From a virus: a stretch of 50,764 nucleotides of DNA. Where the stretch lies: positions 1 through 50,764 of IMG/VR virus record IMGVR_UViG_3300030099_006312; one strand, given 5' to 3'. The position numbers were made by a program, and so were the translations under genes. The notes under the pieces are model-generated. The model was not told the DNA's origin. It worked only from the letters and a program-made list of their open reading frames with translations, and searched no databases. Each line of letters opens with the position of its first letter. Within the stretch, counting starts at the first letter, position 1. This document shows positions 7,910 to 15,621 of this stretch, piece by piece.

Positions 7910-8380
7910 TTAAAAATCACCAGGAGCAACTTGCATACAAGTTAACCCGTTTTTTCTCCACATATCCACAACCTTTTGACGGTCATCGAAAACAGCTACA
8001 ATTCTATCTCTTATATCACCAGGAAATAAGTCGTCTAACCAGTGTTGTTTTAATTCATCGTCTGGCATATACATCCACTCCTTACTTGTAGGTCTCATTT
8101 TAATAATGTGGTAAGGTACGTTATTTCTGTTTAACCAAGATTTCGTAGTTAATTGTGTTCCTTTACTCCTTCCTGATAAAATTGCAATCATGTGACCAGA
8201 TTCCGCTAAGACTTGTGCCATTTTAATTACCGCAGGATTAGGTTTATCTAATCTAATGTTTTCAGGGTCGAAAAATTTATCCCAATCCATTTTACCATTA
8301 TCTTTTGTAGATAATTTTCTCCTCTCTTCGATATTAGCGAGAGTACCGTCCAAATCAAATATTACCCAAGAATCTTTCAT
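7910..8380 (-). CDS. HAD phosphatase like the 3'-phosphatase domain of T4 Pnk
   Basis: The protein has 156 residues. HAD motifs are visible: nucleophile DLDGTLA at residues 9-15, motif II LSGRS near 69, and the acidic motif FDDRQKVVDMW near 131. The C-terminus VVDMWRKNGLTCMQVAPGDF closely parallels the end of T4 polynucleotide kinase-phosphatase. The kinase half of T4 Pnk is absent, so this is a stand-alone phosphatase. By homology it would remove 3' or 2',3'-cyclic phosphates from nucleic acid ends; a nucleotide phosphatase is the alternative. A TATATTTG box lies 34 nt upstream. Confidence 0.85.
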   Translation of the reverse strand: MKDSWVIFDLDGTLANIEERRKLSTKDNGKMDWDKFFDPENIRLDKPNPAVIKMAQVLAESGHMIAILSGRSKGTQLTTKSWLNRNNVPYHIIKMRPTSKEWMYMPDDELKQHWLDDLFPGDIRDRIVAVFDDRQKVVDMWRKNGLTCMQVAPGDF

Positions 8381-8414
8381 TTTTTATTTTTATTTTAAAA
8401 ATTATTAATTAATA

Positions 8415-8422
8415 CAAATATA
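8415..8422 (-). promoter_or_regulatory. Bacteroidota-type promoter -7 box TATATTTG
   Basis: On the minus strand TATATTTGTATT lies 34 nt before the phosphatase start and fits TAnnTTTG. Confidence 0.55.
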
Positions 8423-8484
8423 TAAAAAAAATATCTTTTGACCTAATTTATCTTAAAAAAACTTAATAACTCTATTCTACATTC

Positions 8485-8492
8485 TATTTATA
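8485..8492 (+). promoter_or_regulatory. Possible late-type promoter box TATTTATA with long leader
   Basis: TATTTATA sits 93 nt before the next plus-strand ATG (8586), much farther than usual, giving a leader with a hairpin. The box could be fortuitous in this AT-rich stretch. Confidence 0.3.
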
Positions 8493-8539
8493 TAATATAT
8501 AAGTAGAAATACGTATACCTTCTTTACGTGTTTATAAGG

Positions 8540-8562
8540 GACATTTATCCACTATAAGTGTC
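8540..8562 (+). promoter_or_regulatory. Leader hairpin upstream of the secreted protein gene
   Basis: GACATTTAT and ATAAGTGTC form a 9-bp stem (one T-G pair) around CCACT, 23 nt before the ATG at 8586. There is no U-run close enough for a typical terminator, so an mRNA leader structure is more likely. Confidence 0.35.
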
Positions 8563-8585
8563 TACAAAATTAAAAAAAATATATT

Positions 8586-9437
8586 ATGAAAAAGTTACTT
8601 CTCGTACTACTATTGTTAGTACCATTTCTCGTTAAAACCCAATGTAATAACGGAACAAATTATTATCCATCAACAATAGGTGTACCACCAGTCGATTCTT
8701 GGTCCTATGCTACAACATGTAATTGGGCCGGTGAAGTAATGCGAATGAATGTTGAAGCTGGAGACACATATCAATTTTCAACGTGTGCTGAACGTGGAGG
8801 GGTAGCTGCTTCATATGATACACAGATAACTTTACGTGATGGTAGTGGCACATTATTAGCATATAATGACGATTTTACTGGATGTTCAGGACTCACATCT
8901 TATATAAACTGGATAGCAACATATACCGGAGTGGTGTATGTACATCTTAATGAGTACCCATGTTCTTCAAATATGATATGCACAAGAATTATGGTATATA
9001 GAACAGAACCAATTGCACTACCTATAACTTTATATCATTTTGATGCCTTTTTATCTGAAGGTATTAAAAAACATGTAATTATAGAATGGTCAACATACTC
9101 AGAACAAAATAATGATTACTTTACCATATATAAGTCATATGATGGGTATGAATGGTCAGAATTAACTAAAGTAGATGGTGCTGGTAACTCTAACAACTTA
9201 TTAAATTATACGTCTAGAGATGATAATCCTAGACCTGGTTACCAGTATTACAAATTAAGACAAACCGACTATGATGGTAATTACGAGGAATTTAACGTAG
9301 TTTCAGTGGGATTAGAAGTGCCACGTTTAGAAGTAGTAAAAGTATATAATCAAATGGGTCAAGAAGTTAGTATAGAAACTAAAGGTCTATTATTTCTAGT
9401 GTGGGATAATGGTGACGTAACAAAAATTATAAACTAA
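8586..9437 (+). CDS. Secreted beta-sandwich protein with a T9SS-like C-terminus
   Basis: The protein has 283 residues. A signal peptide ends LVKT before Gln. Residues ~25-140 resemble pre-peptidase C-type or Ig-like domains (GDTYQFSTC, DTQITLRDGSGTLLAYNDD, VYVHLNEYPC). Residues ~150-240 match the fibronectin-like segment that often precedes T9SS tails in Bacteroidota (ITLYHFDAF, IIEWSTYSEQNNDYFTI, YYKLRQTDYDGN). The end (RLEVVKVYNQMGQEV to VTKIIN) keeps the MGQEV core of a sorting domain but lacks the YPNP start, so it may be shortened. Export through the host T9SS is probable. The stop overlaps the next start. Confidence 0.75.
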   Translation: MKKLLLVLLLLVPFLVKTQCNNGTNYYPSTIGVPPVDSWSYATTCNWAGEVMRMNVEAGDTYQFSTCAERGGVAASYDTQITLRDGSGTLLAYNDDFTGCSGLTSYINWIATYTGVVYVHLNEYPCSSNMICTRIMVYRTEPIALPITLYHFDAFLSEGIKKHVIIEWSTYSEQNNDYFTIYKSYDGYEWSELTKVDGAGNSNNLLNYTSRDDNPRPGYQYYKLRQTDYDGNYEEFNVVSVGLEVPRLEVVKVYNQMGQEVSIETKGLLFLVWDNGDVTKIIN

Positions 9438-9811
9438 TGAAAAATTTAATTTTAAGTATAACTTTATTAATCTGTGGTGTTTCATATGGACAGTATAATG
9501 GTGTTGACTGGAATACACAAGACAATTGTCAACACCAAACAATAATATATTACGATAACGGACGTATAAAAGAAGTAGGTTGTCATAATAATGATTTAAA
9601 AAAAACTGGACAATGGCACATGTACGCACCCAACGGTGAACGAATTTCAATCGCAGGATTTGACCATGAAGGTAAAAAACATGGTGAGTGGAAAATATGG
9701 AATAATGAGGGTAAAATTAAAGCTCATATGATTTACGACCATGGGAAAAGGGTTGGTGTATGGAAAGTATATTTATCTGACGGTACTGTTCAAAAAAGAA
9801 AATATAACTAA
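9437..9811 (+). CDS. Exported MORN-like repeat protein
   Basis: The protein has 124 residues. A signal peptide ends VSYG before Gln. The mature part holds about four repeats of a MORN variant common in Bacteroidota, with the pattern xYxxxGxxxxxGxxxxGKxxGxWxxY: YYDNGRIKEVG, GQWHMYAPNG, GKKHGEWKIWNNEG and GKRVGVWKVYLSDG. It is coupled to the previous gene by a 1-nt overlap and followed by a terminator. MORN-type repeats usually bind partners or lipids; the role here is unknown. Confidence 0.8.
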   Translation: MKNLILSITLLICGVSYGQYNGVDWNTQDNCQHQTIIYYDNGRIKEVGCHNNDLKKTGQWHMYAPNGERISIAGFDHEGKKHGEWKIWNNEGKIKAHMIYDHGKRVGVWKVYLSDGTVQKRKYN

Positions 9812-9870
9812 TAAGGGATTTTACAAAAAAATCGTATATATATTATAGCAGCATGCGTTAAAGCAAAAAG

Positions 9871-9902
9871 AAAAAGCAAGTTATTAAATAGCTTGTTTTT
9901 TT
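9871..9902 (+). terminator. Intrinsic terminator after the MORN gene
   Basis: CAAGTTAT and ATAGCTTG form a stem around TAA, flanked by an A-run on the left and seven T on the right. It closes the 8586-9811 operon. Confidence 0.75.
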
Positions 9903-9953
9903 AATGCTAGGAAAATTCAAAATCAATTTTTCATTTTATATGTTTAGTAGAAG

Positions 9954-9961
9954 TATTTATA
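9954..9961 (+). promoter_or_regulatory. Late-type promoter box TATTTATA
   Basis: TATTTATA is followed by GTAT and the ATG at 9966, a near-leaderless arrangement. Confidence 0.55.
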
Positions 9962-9965
9962 GTAT

Positions 9966-10775
9966 ATGAAAAACGACATCCGTAAAGTTTTAAGAGAATA
10001 TTGGAACAACGAACCAGACAAATGGGGGTTGTTAGAAATGGATGTTCGTGCTCTTACAGATAAAATTATTGAACGTCACAAAGATAACTGGGGAGGTGAC
10101 CAATATGCTGTTATTGATGCGATACAACAAGTATTTGAAGGTATGTTCGAAAAAGTACCAATTAATGAAGTCGTAGATAATGTTAGTGGTGGAGAAGAAA
10201 AATTAAAAGACTCTGGTAATACTCTTATCGGGTCACAATACTATAAAGGTTATGGTGATAATAAAGGTTATTATGCTGAAACTATAAATAAAGATATATT
10301 TTTTAAAATAATAAAAGCAATAGTCCAATATACAGAAATTTCTCAAATCCAAGAAATACATGACGATGAACCTTATCGTTGGGCTGAAATTATTGACCCA
10401 GTAGTTAAATTATTTGATGTTAAAAATATAAACTATTCACCAGACGGTCTGGGTACAAGAATTTGGTTTACGATTAAAAATCCTAAAAATTATGATGGTA
10501 TAAAAGATGGTACCATCACTAATGTTAACCAATTAGAAATACCTGAAAGAAAAACTTTTGAAGTTCATATGAATCAAGATGATACGGAATTTGTAAATTA
10601 TAGGTATACTGTGACTGTTGTTGGTTATGATGAGGACGCTGTTGCTATTGCAGTACGAGACGATGAAGATGATGAATATAATTGGTATGACCATGAAGAT
10701 ACTAAAGATTTTAGTAGAGACGTGTATGATGGAGAGACAGGGTCAAAAGAAGTTATATCAATAAAAGAAATATAA
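9966..10775 (+). CDS. Hypothetical late protein, acidic C-terminus
   Basis: The protein has 269 residues. It starts MKNDIRKVLREYWNN, a short basic amphipathic N-terminus like that of neighbouring late genes. The middle contains an alpha/beta region with no known motif. The last ~70 residues are very acidic with beta character (RYTVTVVGYDEDAVAIAV, RDDEDDEYNWYDHED). It has its own late-type promoter box and precedes other candidate internal proteins. No family is recognised. Confidence 0.6.
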   Translation: MKNDIRKVLREYWNNEPDKWGLLEMDVRALTDKIIERHKDNWGGDQYAVIDAIQQVFEGMFEKVPINEVVDNVSGGEEKLKDSGNTLIGSQYYKGYGDNKGYYAETINKDIFFKIIKAIVQYTEISQIQEIHDDEPYRWAEIIDPVVKLFDVKNINYSPDGLGTRIWFTIKNPKNYDGIKDGTITNVNQLEIPERKTFEVHMNQDDTEFVNYRYTVTVVGYDEDAVAIAVRDDEDDEYNWYDHEDTKDFSRDVYDGETGSKEVISIKEI

Positions 10776-10787
10776 AGATTTTAAAAG

Positions 10788-10795
10788 TATTTATA
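10788..10795 (+). promoter_or_regulatory. Late-type promoter box TATTTATA
   Basis: AGTATTTATATAAA lies 18 nt before the ATG at 10814. Confidence 0.55.
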
Positions 10796-10813
10796 TAAAA
10801 AAACAATACTACT

Positions 10814-11083
10814 ATGTTAAGAAAAGCAAGAGAAACAAAACTAAAATTAATACAGGAAGCTAATAAAAGATTACTGAATGAAAAAGACCAACCTGCTCTA
10901 ATAGATTTTGAGGTGGATGGAATTAGAACGCAAATAAGTAACCTCAACACCGCGATTGATAAGTGGGATAGAAAAGTTAAAGCAACCTCTCCAGAGGGAA
11001 GTGTTGAGAAATTAAAAAAACTAAATAATTTGTTAAAAAAAGCTAATGATTATTTACTTAACGATTTAGGTGTTGGTGGTTAA
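10814..11083 (+). CDS. Small helical protein with gp21-like cleavage candidates
   Basis: The protein has 89 residues, almost all predicted helix (RETKLKLIQEANKRLLNEKD; ISNLNTAIDKWDRKV). Two candidate prohead-protease sites occur near the N-terminus: IQE before A and LNE before K. It has no signal peptide or membrane segment. It heads a tight late cluster (10814-12373) whose next members carry the shared N-terminal element. Confidence 0.55.
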   Translation: MLRKARETKLKLIQEANKRLLNEKDQPALIDFEVDGIRTQISNLNTAIDKWDRKVKATSPEGSVEKLKKLNNLLKKANDYLLNDLGVGG

Positions 11084-11093
11084 TTTATATAAG

Positions 11094-11918
11094 ATGAAAA
11101 GAAAACTCACAAATAACGAAATTAGAAAAGCCATTAGAGGAGTCATAAATGAAGGACATAGTTCTTATATGGCTAAGTCTCAATTATACAATATCGCTAG
11201 AAAAGCACAAAGTATGTATGACCAGTTAGAAAAAGGTGAACCTTTGGAAGATTGGATGGAATCTAATATTGCAAAAATGGACAATATGATGGACAGTGTT
11301 AGTGACGCTTTCTCATACGACCAACACCAGGAAAGAAGTTGTCCAGATGGGATGTACTGGTGTAATGAAGACCAAATTTGTAAACCTGACTCACAAGATA
11401 TGAGTATTATGGTTTCTACACAGGATATGCATGAAGACTATGAAATGTCAGACACCTACAGTAGGTCATCATATAAACCTACCCCTAGAGAAACACAAAT
11501 TAGTGGGGCTTTTGGGAAATACGGTGAGGATATACCACCAGCGGTAATAAGGTACATTAGAAAAAATCCTAAACTCGTACTTAAAAATTTAGCTGATATA
11601 TATGGAGACAAAATTTATGATTATATACCACCTAAAATAGAAGAAGAAATTAATGAAGCTATAGGTTTTACTAAAAGTTATAGTGGTGAATTAAATGAAC
11701 ATATTGACGCGTTTGTTAACATTGTATGTGGGCACATAAAAGAACAAGTAAATAAAAAATCTTTATATGGTAACGATGTTATTGTACAAAGATTATATCA
11801 GTTGTTAGCAGAAGAAGGTGAGTTACATTCTCCAGTACAAGAACTAATAAACATACTGGACAGTTTACCAGACAAAGAACAAGGTCCGATGGGTTTTAAA
11901 ATAGGGCAAAATTATTAA
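11094..11918 (+). CDS. Putative packaged protein with capsid-targeting-like N-terminus
   Basis: The protein has 274 residues. ATG 11094 is preferred over an upstream TTG because it gives the shared start pattern MKRKLTNNEIRKAIRGVINEG, with a gp21-type site (INE before G). A small Cys motif follows at about residue 80 (CPDGMYWCNEDQICKPD), then a Met/Asp-rich stretch and a helical C-terminal half (VIRYIRKNPKLVLKNLADIY). No known family. It lies 10 nt after the previous stop and 2 nt before the next start, so the three genes form an operon. Confidence 0.6.
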   Translation: MKRKLTNNEIRKAIRGVINEGHSSYMAKSQLYNIARKAQSMYDQLEKGEPLEDWMESNIAKMDNMMDSVSDAFSYDQHQERSCPDGMYWCNEDQICKPDSQDMSIMVSTQDMHEDYEMSDTYSRSSYKPTPRETQISGAFGKYGEDIPPAVIRYIRKNPKLVLKNLADIYGDKIYDYIPPKIEEEINEAIGFTKSYSGELNEHIDAFVNIVCGHIKEQVNKKSLYGNDVIVQRLYQLLAEEGELHSPVQELINILDSLPDKEQGPMGFKIGQNY

Positions 11919-11920
11919 AA

Positions 11921-12373
11921 ATGAAAAAAATTTTAATCACAGAAAGACAACTAGAAAGACTTACTAAAAAAGTACTTAACGAACAAACTGTACCAGATAG
12001 TGATAAAAAATTAAATATTTTTTGTCAAAGTGATATTTTAAATGATAGTTTTCACGAAAGTGGTTTAACTTATTCTGATGATAAGGATTTACATGGTGGT
12101 GTTAACAACGGAGGGTTTAAAAGAATTTCTCTACAGGCAAACCCTAACATTCCCCGTCAAACATATGAAATAGGTTATAATCAACCTATAACTTTAGACG
12201 CTATTTTAACCAAAAACTTAAGTAAAGATTTATTAAAAAGGACAAAAATATCGGGACACCAAGAAGGTCAAGATATTTTAGCTTTTATCATCCATAAAAA
12301 GCGTTCACCTTATTTCTGTAAAATCGAGAGAGGGACTGACTCTGCTTGGGCTACCTATCTAAATAATCTTTAG
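11921..12373 (+). CDS. Putative packaged protein with capsid-targeting-like N-terminus
   Basis: The protein has 150 residues. It starts MKKILITERQLERLTKKVLNE, a textbook example of the shared element, with LNE before Q as a possible cleavage site. The body is a small alpha/beta protein with two Cys (NIFCQSDI, PYFCKIERG) and no recognised motif. It ends 4 nt inside the convergent secreted-protein gene. Confidence 0.6.
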   Translation: MKKILITERQLERLTKKVLNEQTVPDSDKKLNIFCQSDILNDSFHESGLTYSDDKDLHGGVNNGGFKRISLQANPNIPRQTYEIGYNQPITLDAILTKNLSKDLLKRTKISGHQEGQDILAFIIHKKRSPYFCKIERGTDSAWATYLNNL

Positions 12374-12633
12374 TATTTAGGTGGAGGAGGAGTCATTGGT
12401 TCCGTAGGGATAGTGATTTGACCTCTAACGTAAAAAAAGTTTTTTACAAACCAAACTCTATACTCTTCTGACCATGTTGACATTTCTTTAGCATACGCAT
12501 CACCAAAAGCTTGTAATTTACTTAACTCTGTAGGCTCTTTTTTTATTTTTAAAGTACTATCAGTTTTTGGTGTTGTTTGGGTGTATCCTAGAATTGATAT
12601 CCCCATAAATAAAATTAAAAGTATTTTTTTCAT
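12370..12633 (-). CDS. Small exported protein
   Basis: The protein has 87 residues with a clear signal peptide (MKKILLILFMGISILGYT before Gln). The mature part is short, Thr/Lys-rich at first, then helical with Trp and Tyr (TWSEEYRVWFVKNFFYV), and ends in a proline-rich tail. No family recognised. A Bacteroidota-type promoter box lies about 28 nt upstream. It adds to the phage-encoded set of exported proteins. Confidence 0.6.
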   Translation of the reverse strand: MKKILLILFMGISILGYTQTTPKTDSTLKIKKEPTELSKLQAFGDAYAKEMSTWSEEYRVWFVKNFFYVRGQITIPTEPMTPPPPKY

Positions 12634-12661
12634 ATTAAATGTTTTTAAATTAAACTTACCA

Positions 12662-12669
12662 CAAATATA
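12662..12669 (-). promoter_or_regulatory. Bacteroidota-type promoter -7 box TATATTTG
   Basis: On the minus strand TTATATTTGTGG lies 28 nt before the start of the small exported protein gene. Confidence 0.55.
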
Positions 12670-12696
12670 AAAAAAATTTTGTTATAAACCAAAGAA

Positions 12697-13302
12697 TTAG
12701 TCAAATAATCCCATAGCCTTGTAAACTTCAAAAGCTGAAACTGGACTATTACCACCTATTGACCAGTAATCTATATCTTGTGGGTGAACACCATATTGTT
12801 TGTAGTCATATATAGAAGCTCTAACACCATTGTCGAATTTAATATCCCATTCCATCTGTACTTTACCGTCTCCAGAACTTTGGTCCCAAGTAGGTGGTCC
12901 GAATACTCTGACAATGTCGTCCATATAAATACCCTCCAGTTCACCCTGCCTACTCCCACCTACAAAAGGTAAACCTCTCTGAGGTGTACCAACTATAAAA
13001 CTTCTAGGTTGTAATTCAAATGCTAAATCTTCTAAATCCCAATCTGAAGCCATAGGGTCATAAGCTTCTATAAATAACGAAAATAACATAAATATCACCT
13101 TATCACTATTATCAAAACCAAACAACTTAGCCTCATCTTTTATTAATTTTTGTAGTGACATAGTAAATTTATAACTGTGTGCTTGACCTGGGTGGGTTAA
13201 TCTACCATCATCATGAATAGAATCTAGGTCTTCTGCCATTTCTATACTCATTTTAGGTCTAATGTGTCTAAATAGATGTAGTATGTTTTTAATATTATTC
13301 AT
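12697..13302 (-). CDS. Hypothetical late protein
   Basis: The protein has 201 residues. The first ~80 residues are helical (NNIKNILHLFRHI; DEAKLFGFDNSDKVIFMLFSLF), and the rest is beta-rich with GTPQRGLPFVGG and KFDNGVRASIYDYKQYG. I do not recognise the family. It has a TATTTATA box 5 nt before its ATG on the minus strand, so it is probably a late gene although it faces left. It is not clearly part of the shared N-terminal set. Confidence 0.6.
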   Translation of the reverse strand: MNNIKNILHLFRHIRPKMSIEMAEDLDSIHDDGRLTHPGQAHSYKFTMSLQKLIKDEAKLFGFDNSDKVIFMLFSLFIEAYDPMASDWDLEDLAFELQPRSFIVGTPQRGLPFVGGSRQGELEGIYMDDIVRVFGPPTWDQSSGDGKVQMEWDIKFDNGVRASIYDYKQYGVHPQDIDYWSIGGNSPVSAFEVYKAMGLFD

Positions 13303-13307
13303 TTACT

Positions 13308-13315
13308 TATAAATA
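13308..13315 (-). promoter_or_regulatory. Late-type promoter box TATTTATA
   Basis: On the minus strand GTATTTATAAGTAA runs straight into the ATG at 13302. It is arranged divergently with the plus-strand box at 13318. Confidence 0.55.
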
Positions 13316-13317
13316 CA

Positions 13318-13324
13318 TATTTAT
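13318..13324 (+). promoter_or_regulatory. Late-type promoter box TATTTAT
   Basis: ATATTTATCATAAA lies 16 nt before the ATG at 13341, back to back with the minus-strand box. Confidence 0.5.
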
Positions 13325-13340
13325 CATAAAAACAATTATT

Positions 13341-13529
13341 ATGAAAAAACTAAAAGAATTATTTGTGAAAGTAAAAAGTTGGGTAGACTCTAAAGGGTTT
13401 TCAGCTTTAGCCTCTTTAGGAATTGGTATTAGTTTATGGATATTTGGATACAAAATTTATGCAGGAATTGCATTTGGTGTGTTCTTAACCAGGAACTGGG
13501 ACCTTTTCCGAGGTTGGTTAAAAAAATAA
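13341..13529 (+). CDS. Small membrane protein, possible holin
   Basis: The protein has 62 residues: a basic amphipathic N-terminus (MKKLKELFVKVKSWVDSK), a hydrophobic centre at about 20-50 that could span the membrane once or twice (FSALASLGIGISLWIFGYKIYAG...), and a charged end (WDLFRGWLKK). Size and layout fit holins or related lysis proteins, but no family motif is certain. It is a single-gene unit between a late-type box and a strong terminator, which fits a separately timed product. Confidence 0.55.
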   Translation: MKKLKELFVKVKSWVDSKGFSALASLGIGISLWIFGYKIYAGIAFGVFLTRNWDLFRGWLKK

Positions 13530-13536
13530 TTTAATT

Positions 13537-13562
13537 AAAAAGGACTTCGGTCCTTTTTTTTA
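13537..13562 (+). terminator. Intrinsic terminator with TTCG loop
   Basis: AAAAAGGAC-TTCG-GTCCTTTTT followed by more T. A stable tetraloop terminator just after the small membrane protein gene. Confidence 0.9.
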
Positions 13563-13577
13563 TGCCGTAACATAATA

Positions 13578-13585
13578 TATTTATA
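13578..13585 (+). promoter_or_regulatory. Late-type promoter box TATTTATA
   Basis: TATTTATAGGTATG: the box ends 3 nt before the ATG at 13589. The same 14-mer occurs at 36458. Confidence 0.6.
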
Positions 13586-13588
13586 GGT

Positions 13589-14590
13589 ATGTTAGAACTT
13601 CTTGAGGCAAAAAATAAAACACATATTTTATCTAAAAAACTACCTGTAGACTTAGATAATAGACTTTATAGTATGATTCACCTCATAGGTGGAATGGACT
13701 TTAGAGACGTGATAAGATTTGCAAATAATGCAAGTTTTGACCAGGTAACAGAGTTACAACAAAAGGTAGAACAATTCCCATCAACCATAGAAGAAATAAT
13801 GCTTTATGTAGGTGGGTTTGAGTACCTTAAGGACTCAAAAGAATACAATGAAATTTTAGATTTAATCTTTAGTCCTAAACCAGAAAACTTATATGAAGAT
13901 GTGGAGGTAGGACCTGACGGCCTATATAATACCGACACTAACCCCTATTTTACCAGATACATCACACCAGAACTAAAAAAGATATTATTTAAAATGTGGG
14001 ACAAAAAAGGTAAACCTAATTACACAGATTTAAAATTATTGGGTGTCGATTCCGAAGAGTTATTCCAGGACACAGATTTTGCAAATCTTCCCGATATTGT
14101 AATGCCTCTCTTAATGATAGAATGGATGGGTGGTATTCAAAATACAGAATTTGCTAAAGATAAGAGTTTTATTACATGGGAAGGTAATACGCAAGGAAGA
14201 GGAGATGGGTTAATAAGATTTAGATTAGAACCTACAGGTTTTGATTATTCGTTTGATGAACAAGAAAATTTTGGGGACGCTGGTTATTCATGTTGGTTTC
14301 TGAAAATATACATAGATAAAAATTCTACAGTTCCACGTAGTTACATTACGAGTCCAGGAGCAGACAGGTTATGGGATTGGGAATCTAGGATTGAAGGGAG
14401 TACAGATGATAGGAATATGTTTATAAAAATAAGTGACCTATTTCCGCCAGAGTATCTCAATAAAGAAATGTCATATAGAGATTACACCCACCCACAAATG
14501 GACCTTATAGAAGGAATGTGGGAAAGTTACACAGATTTAGCTTGTGAGTACTTCTGTAGTTTTTGTAGAGTAGAGGTGGTACTAGTCTAA
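13589..14590 (+). CDS. Hypothetical late protein
   Basis: The protein has 333 residues. It opens MLELLEAKNK, with a gp21-like LLE before A, then a helical region (FRDVIRFANNASFDQVTELQQKV) and a mixed region rich in Trp, Asp and Pro with a DGLIRFRLEPTGFDY strand pair. Two Cys lie close together at the end (CEYFCSFC). No family recognised. It is preceded by a terminator and a late-type box fused to the start codon, and ends 4 nt inside a small convergent gene. Confidence 0.6.
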   Translation: MLELLEAKNKTHILSKKLPVDLDNRLYSMIHLIGGMDFRDVIRFANNASFDQVTELQQKVEQFPSTIEEIMLYVGGFEYLKDSKEYNEILDLIFSPKPENLYEDVEVGPDGLYNTDTNPYFTRYITPELKKILFKMWDKKGKPNYTDLKLLGVDSEELFQDTDFANLPDIVMPLLMIEWMGGIQNTEFAKDKSFITWEGNTQGRGDGLIRFRLEPTGFDYSFDEQENFGDAGYSCWFLKIYIDKNSTVPRSYITSPGADRLWDWESRIEGSTDDRNMFIKISDLFPPEYLNKEMSYRDYTHPQMDLIEGMWESYTDLACEYFCSFCRVEVVLV

Positions 14591-14766
14591 ATAGTTTGAG
14601 TAAACCCACTTAAATCCAACGATAACTGGTTAGGGTTATTATTTTTAATTTTTCTTATATAGGTAGCTCGTTCCTTTCTTTTTTTAATAGTTCTAGTGTG
14701 AGCCTTAACAAAAGTACCATCTTTCCTCCTATATTCCTTTATGTGAACTTCAATATATGTTTCCAT
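14587..14766 (-). CDS. Small basic protein with KDGT-x-VKAHxRT motif
   Basis: The protein has 59 residues from ATG 14766; an upstream TTG start is less likely. It starts METYIEVHIKEYRRKDGTFVKAH and is very basic (TRTIKKRKERATYIRKIKN). The pattern xYxRKDGTxVxxHxR is common in small proteins of phages and mobile elements, where it often sits near or within larger virion proteins. The function is unknown; nucleic-acid binding is possible from its charge. Confidence 0.5.
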   Translation of the reverse strand: METYIEVHIKEYRRKDGTFVKAHTRTIKKRKERATYIRKIKNNNPNQLSLDLSGFTQTI

Positions 14767-14802
14767 CACTATAAGTTTAAACAATTTTTTATATTTAGTA
14801 AC

Positions 14803-14809
14803 TATTTAT
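14803..14809 (+). promoter_or_regulatory. Late-type promoter box TATTTAT
   Basis: ACTATTTATTATAAA lies 14 nt before the ATG at 14824. Confidence 0.5.
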
Positions 14810-14823
14810 TATAAAAAACTATT

Positions 14824-15618
14824 ATGAATTTAAATCATCCACGTTGGGACGGACATCAGTTTAATATGAGAAAAGCTAATCCCGTCCATTATAATAACTC
14901 AGCTGGTGAAACTTCTAGAATTAGAAAACTCCATGAAAGTTTTGGAGCTACTTTAAGTTCTCCAGAAGGGCAATTAAACATGGAACCAGAAAACCACGCC
15001 TTATCAGATGATAGACATGGTTTAGTGGTTAACCATTTAAATGAAGTTAATAGGTACGTTAACGAAGAATCTCTACACGAGTTCGTTCAAGGTTTTAACG
15101 AAATGGAAGAAAGATTAGGGTACGTTAAGAAAAATCGTTTTAAAAAAAAAACACTAAACGAATCTGATAGGTATTATAGTCAGTGTGCAGGTGAAGTATT
15201 CGGGTCCGATATCTGTGCAATTGGGGGAGAAGGATATTATTCAGAACTTTCAGATTCAGAATCACAAAAACTAGACAAAGTTTATGATGCAGCAAATAAA
15301 ATTGCGGACGCTTGTAAATGTTTTAAAGGTGGAATCTTTACCGACTGGGACGAAGATGTTGTAAAATCATCTTTAGAAAATGTACCTTCTGGAAGTGAAG
15401 ACGATTTAAAAGATTTATTGTATTGTTATATGAAAGGAGCTCCAGATTCTATGTTTAACAAACTAAAACCAAATTATAATCCAGTAGACGCTTTAATAAG
15501 AACACTAACACCCAAAACACAATATTTTGACTCTACTGACTGGAGGTCAGTTTCAAACAAGTATGGGGTTGACTATGAAGACGTTAGAGCGATTATTAGT
15601 CGGGATATGGAAAAATAA
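14824..15618 (+). CDS. Putative virion protein with internal gp21-like site
   Basis: The protein has 264 residues. The first ~110 are polar and helical (SRIRKLHESFGATLSS; LHEFVQGFNEMEERLG) and end in RFKKKTLNESDRYYSQ, where LNE before S looks like a prohead-protease site between a propeptide and the mature part. The second part has four Cys (SQCAGEVFGSDICAIGG; DACKCFKGG) and a helical end. No family recognised. It has a late-type promoter box and convergent neighbours. Confidence 0.55.
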   Translation: MNLNHPRWDGHQFNMRKANPVHYNNSAGETSRIRKLHESFGATLSSPEGQLNMEPENHALSDDRHGLVVNHLNEVNRYVNEESLHEFVQGFNEMEERLGYVKKNRFKKKTLNESDRYYSQCAGEVFGSDICAIGGEGYYSELSDSESQKLDKVYDAANKIADACKCFKGGIFTDWDEDVVKSSLENVPSGSEDDLKDLLYCYMKGAPDSMFNKLKPNYNPVDALIRTLTPKTQYFDSTDWRSVSNKYGVDYEDVRAIISRDMEK

Positions 15619-15621
15619 ACC

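Noticed and set aside
8381-8585. Search for a gene in the 205-bp gap
   Set aside because: Very AT-rich, no frame of useful length on either strand; only a promoter box for the phosphatase, a doubtful late box and a leader hairpin were found.
13341-13529. Calling this definitely the holin
   Set aside because: At least three small membrane proteins (2436, 13341, 47303) could fill that role and no lysin is next to any of them.
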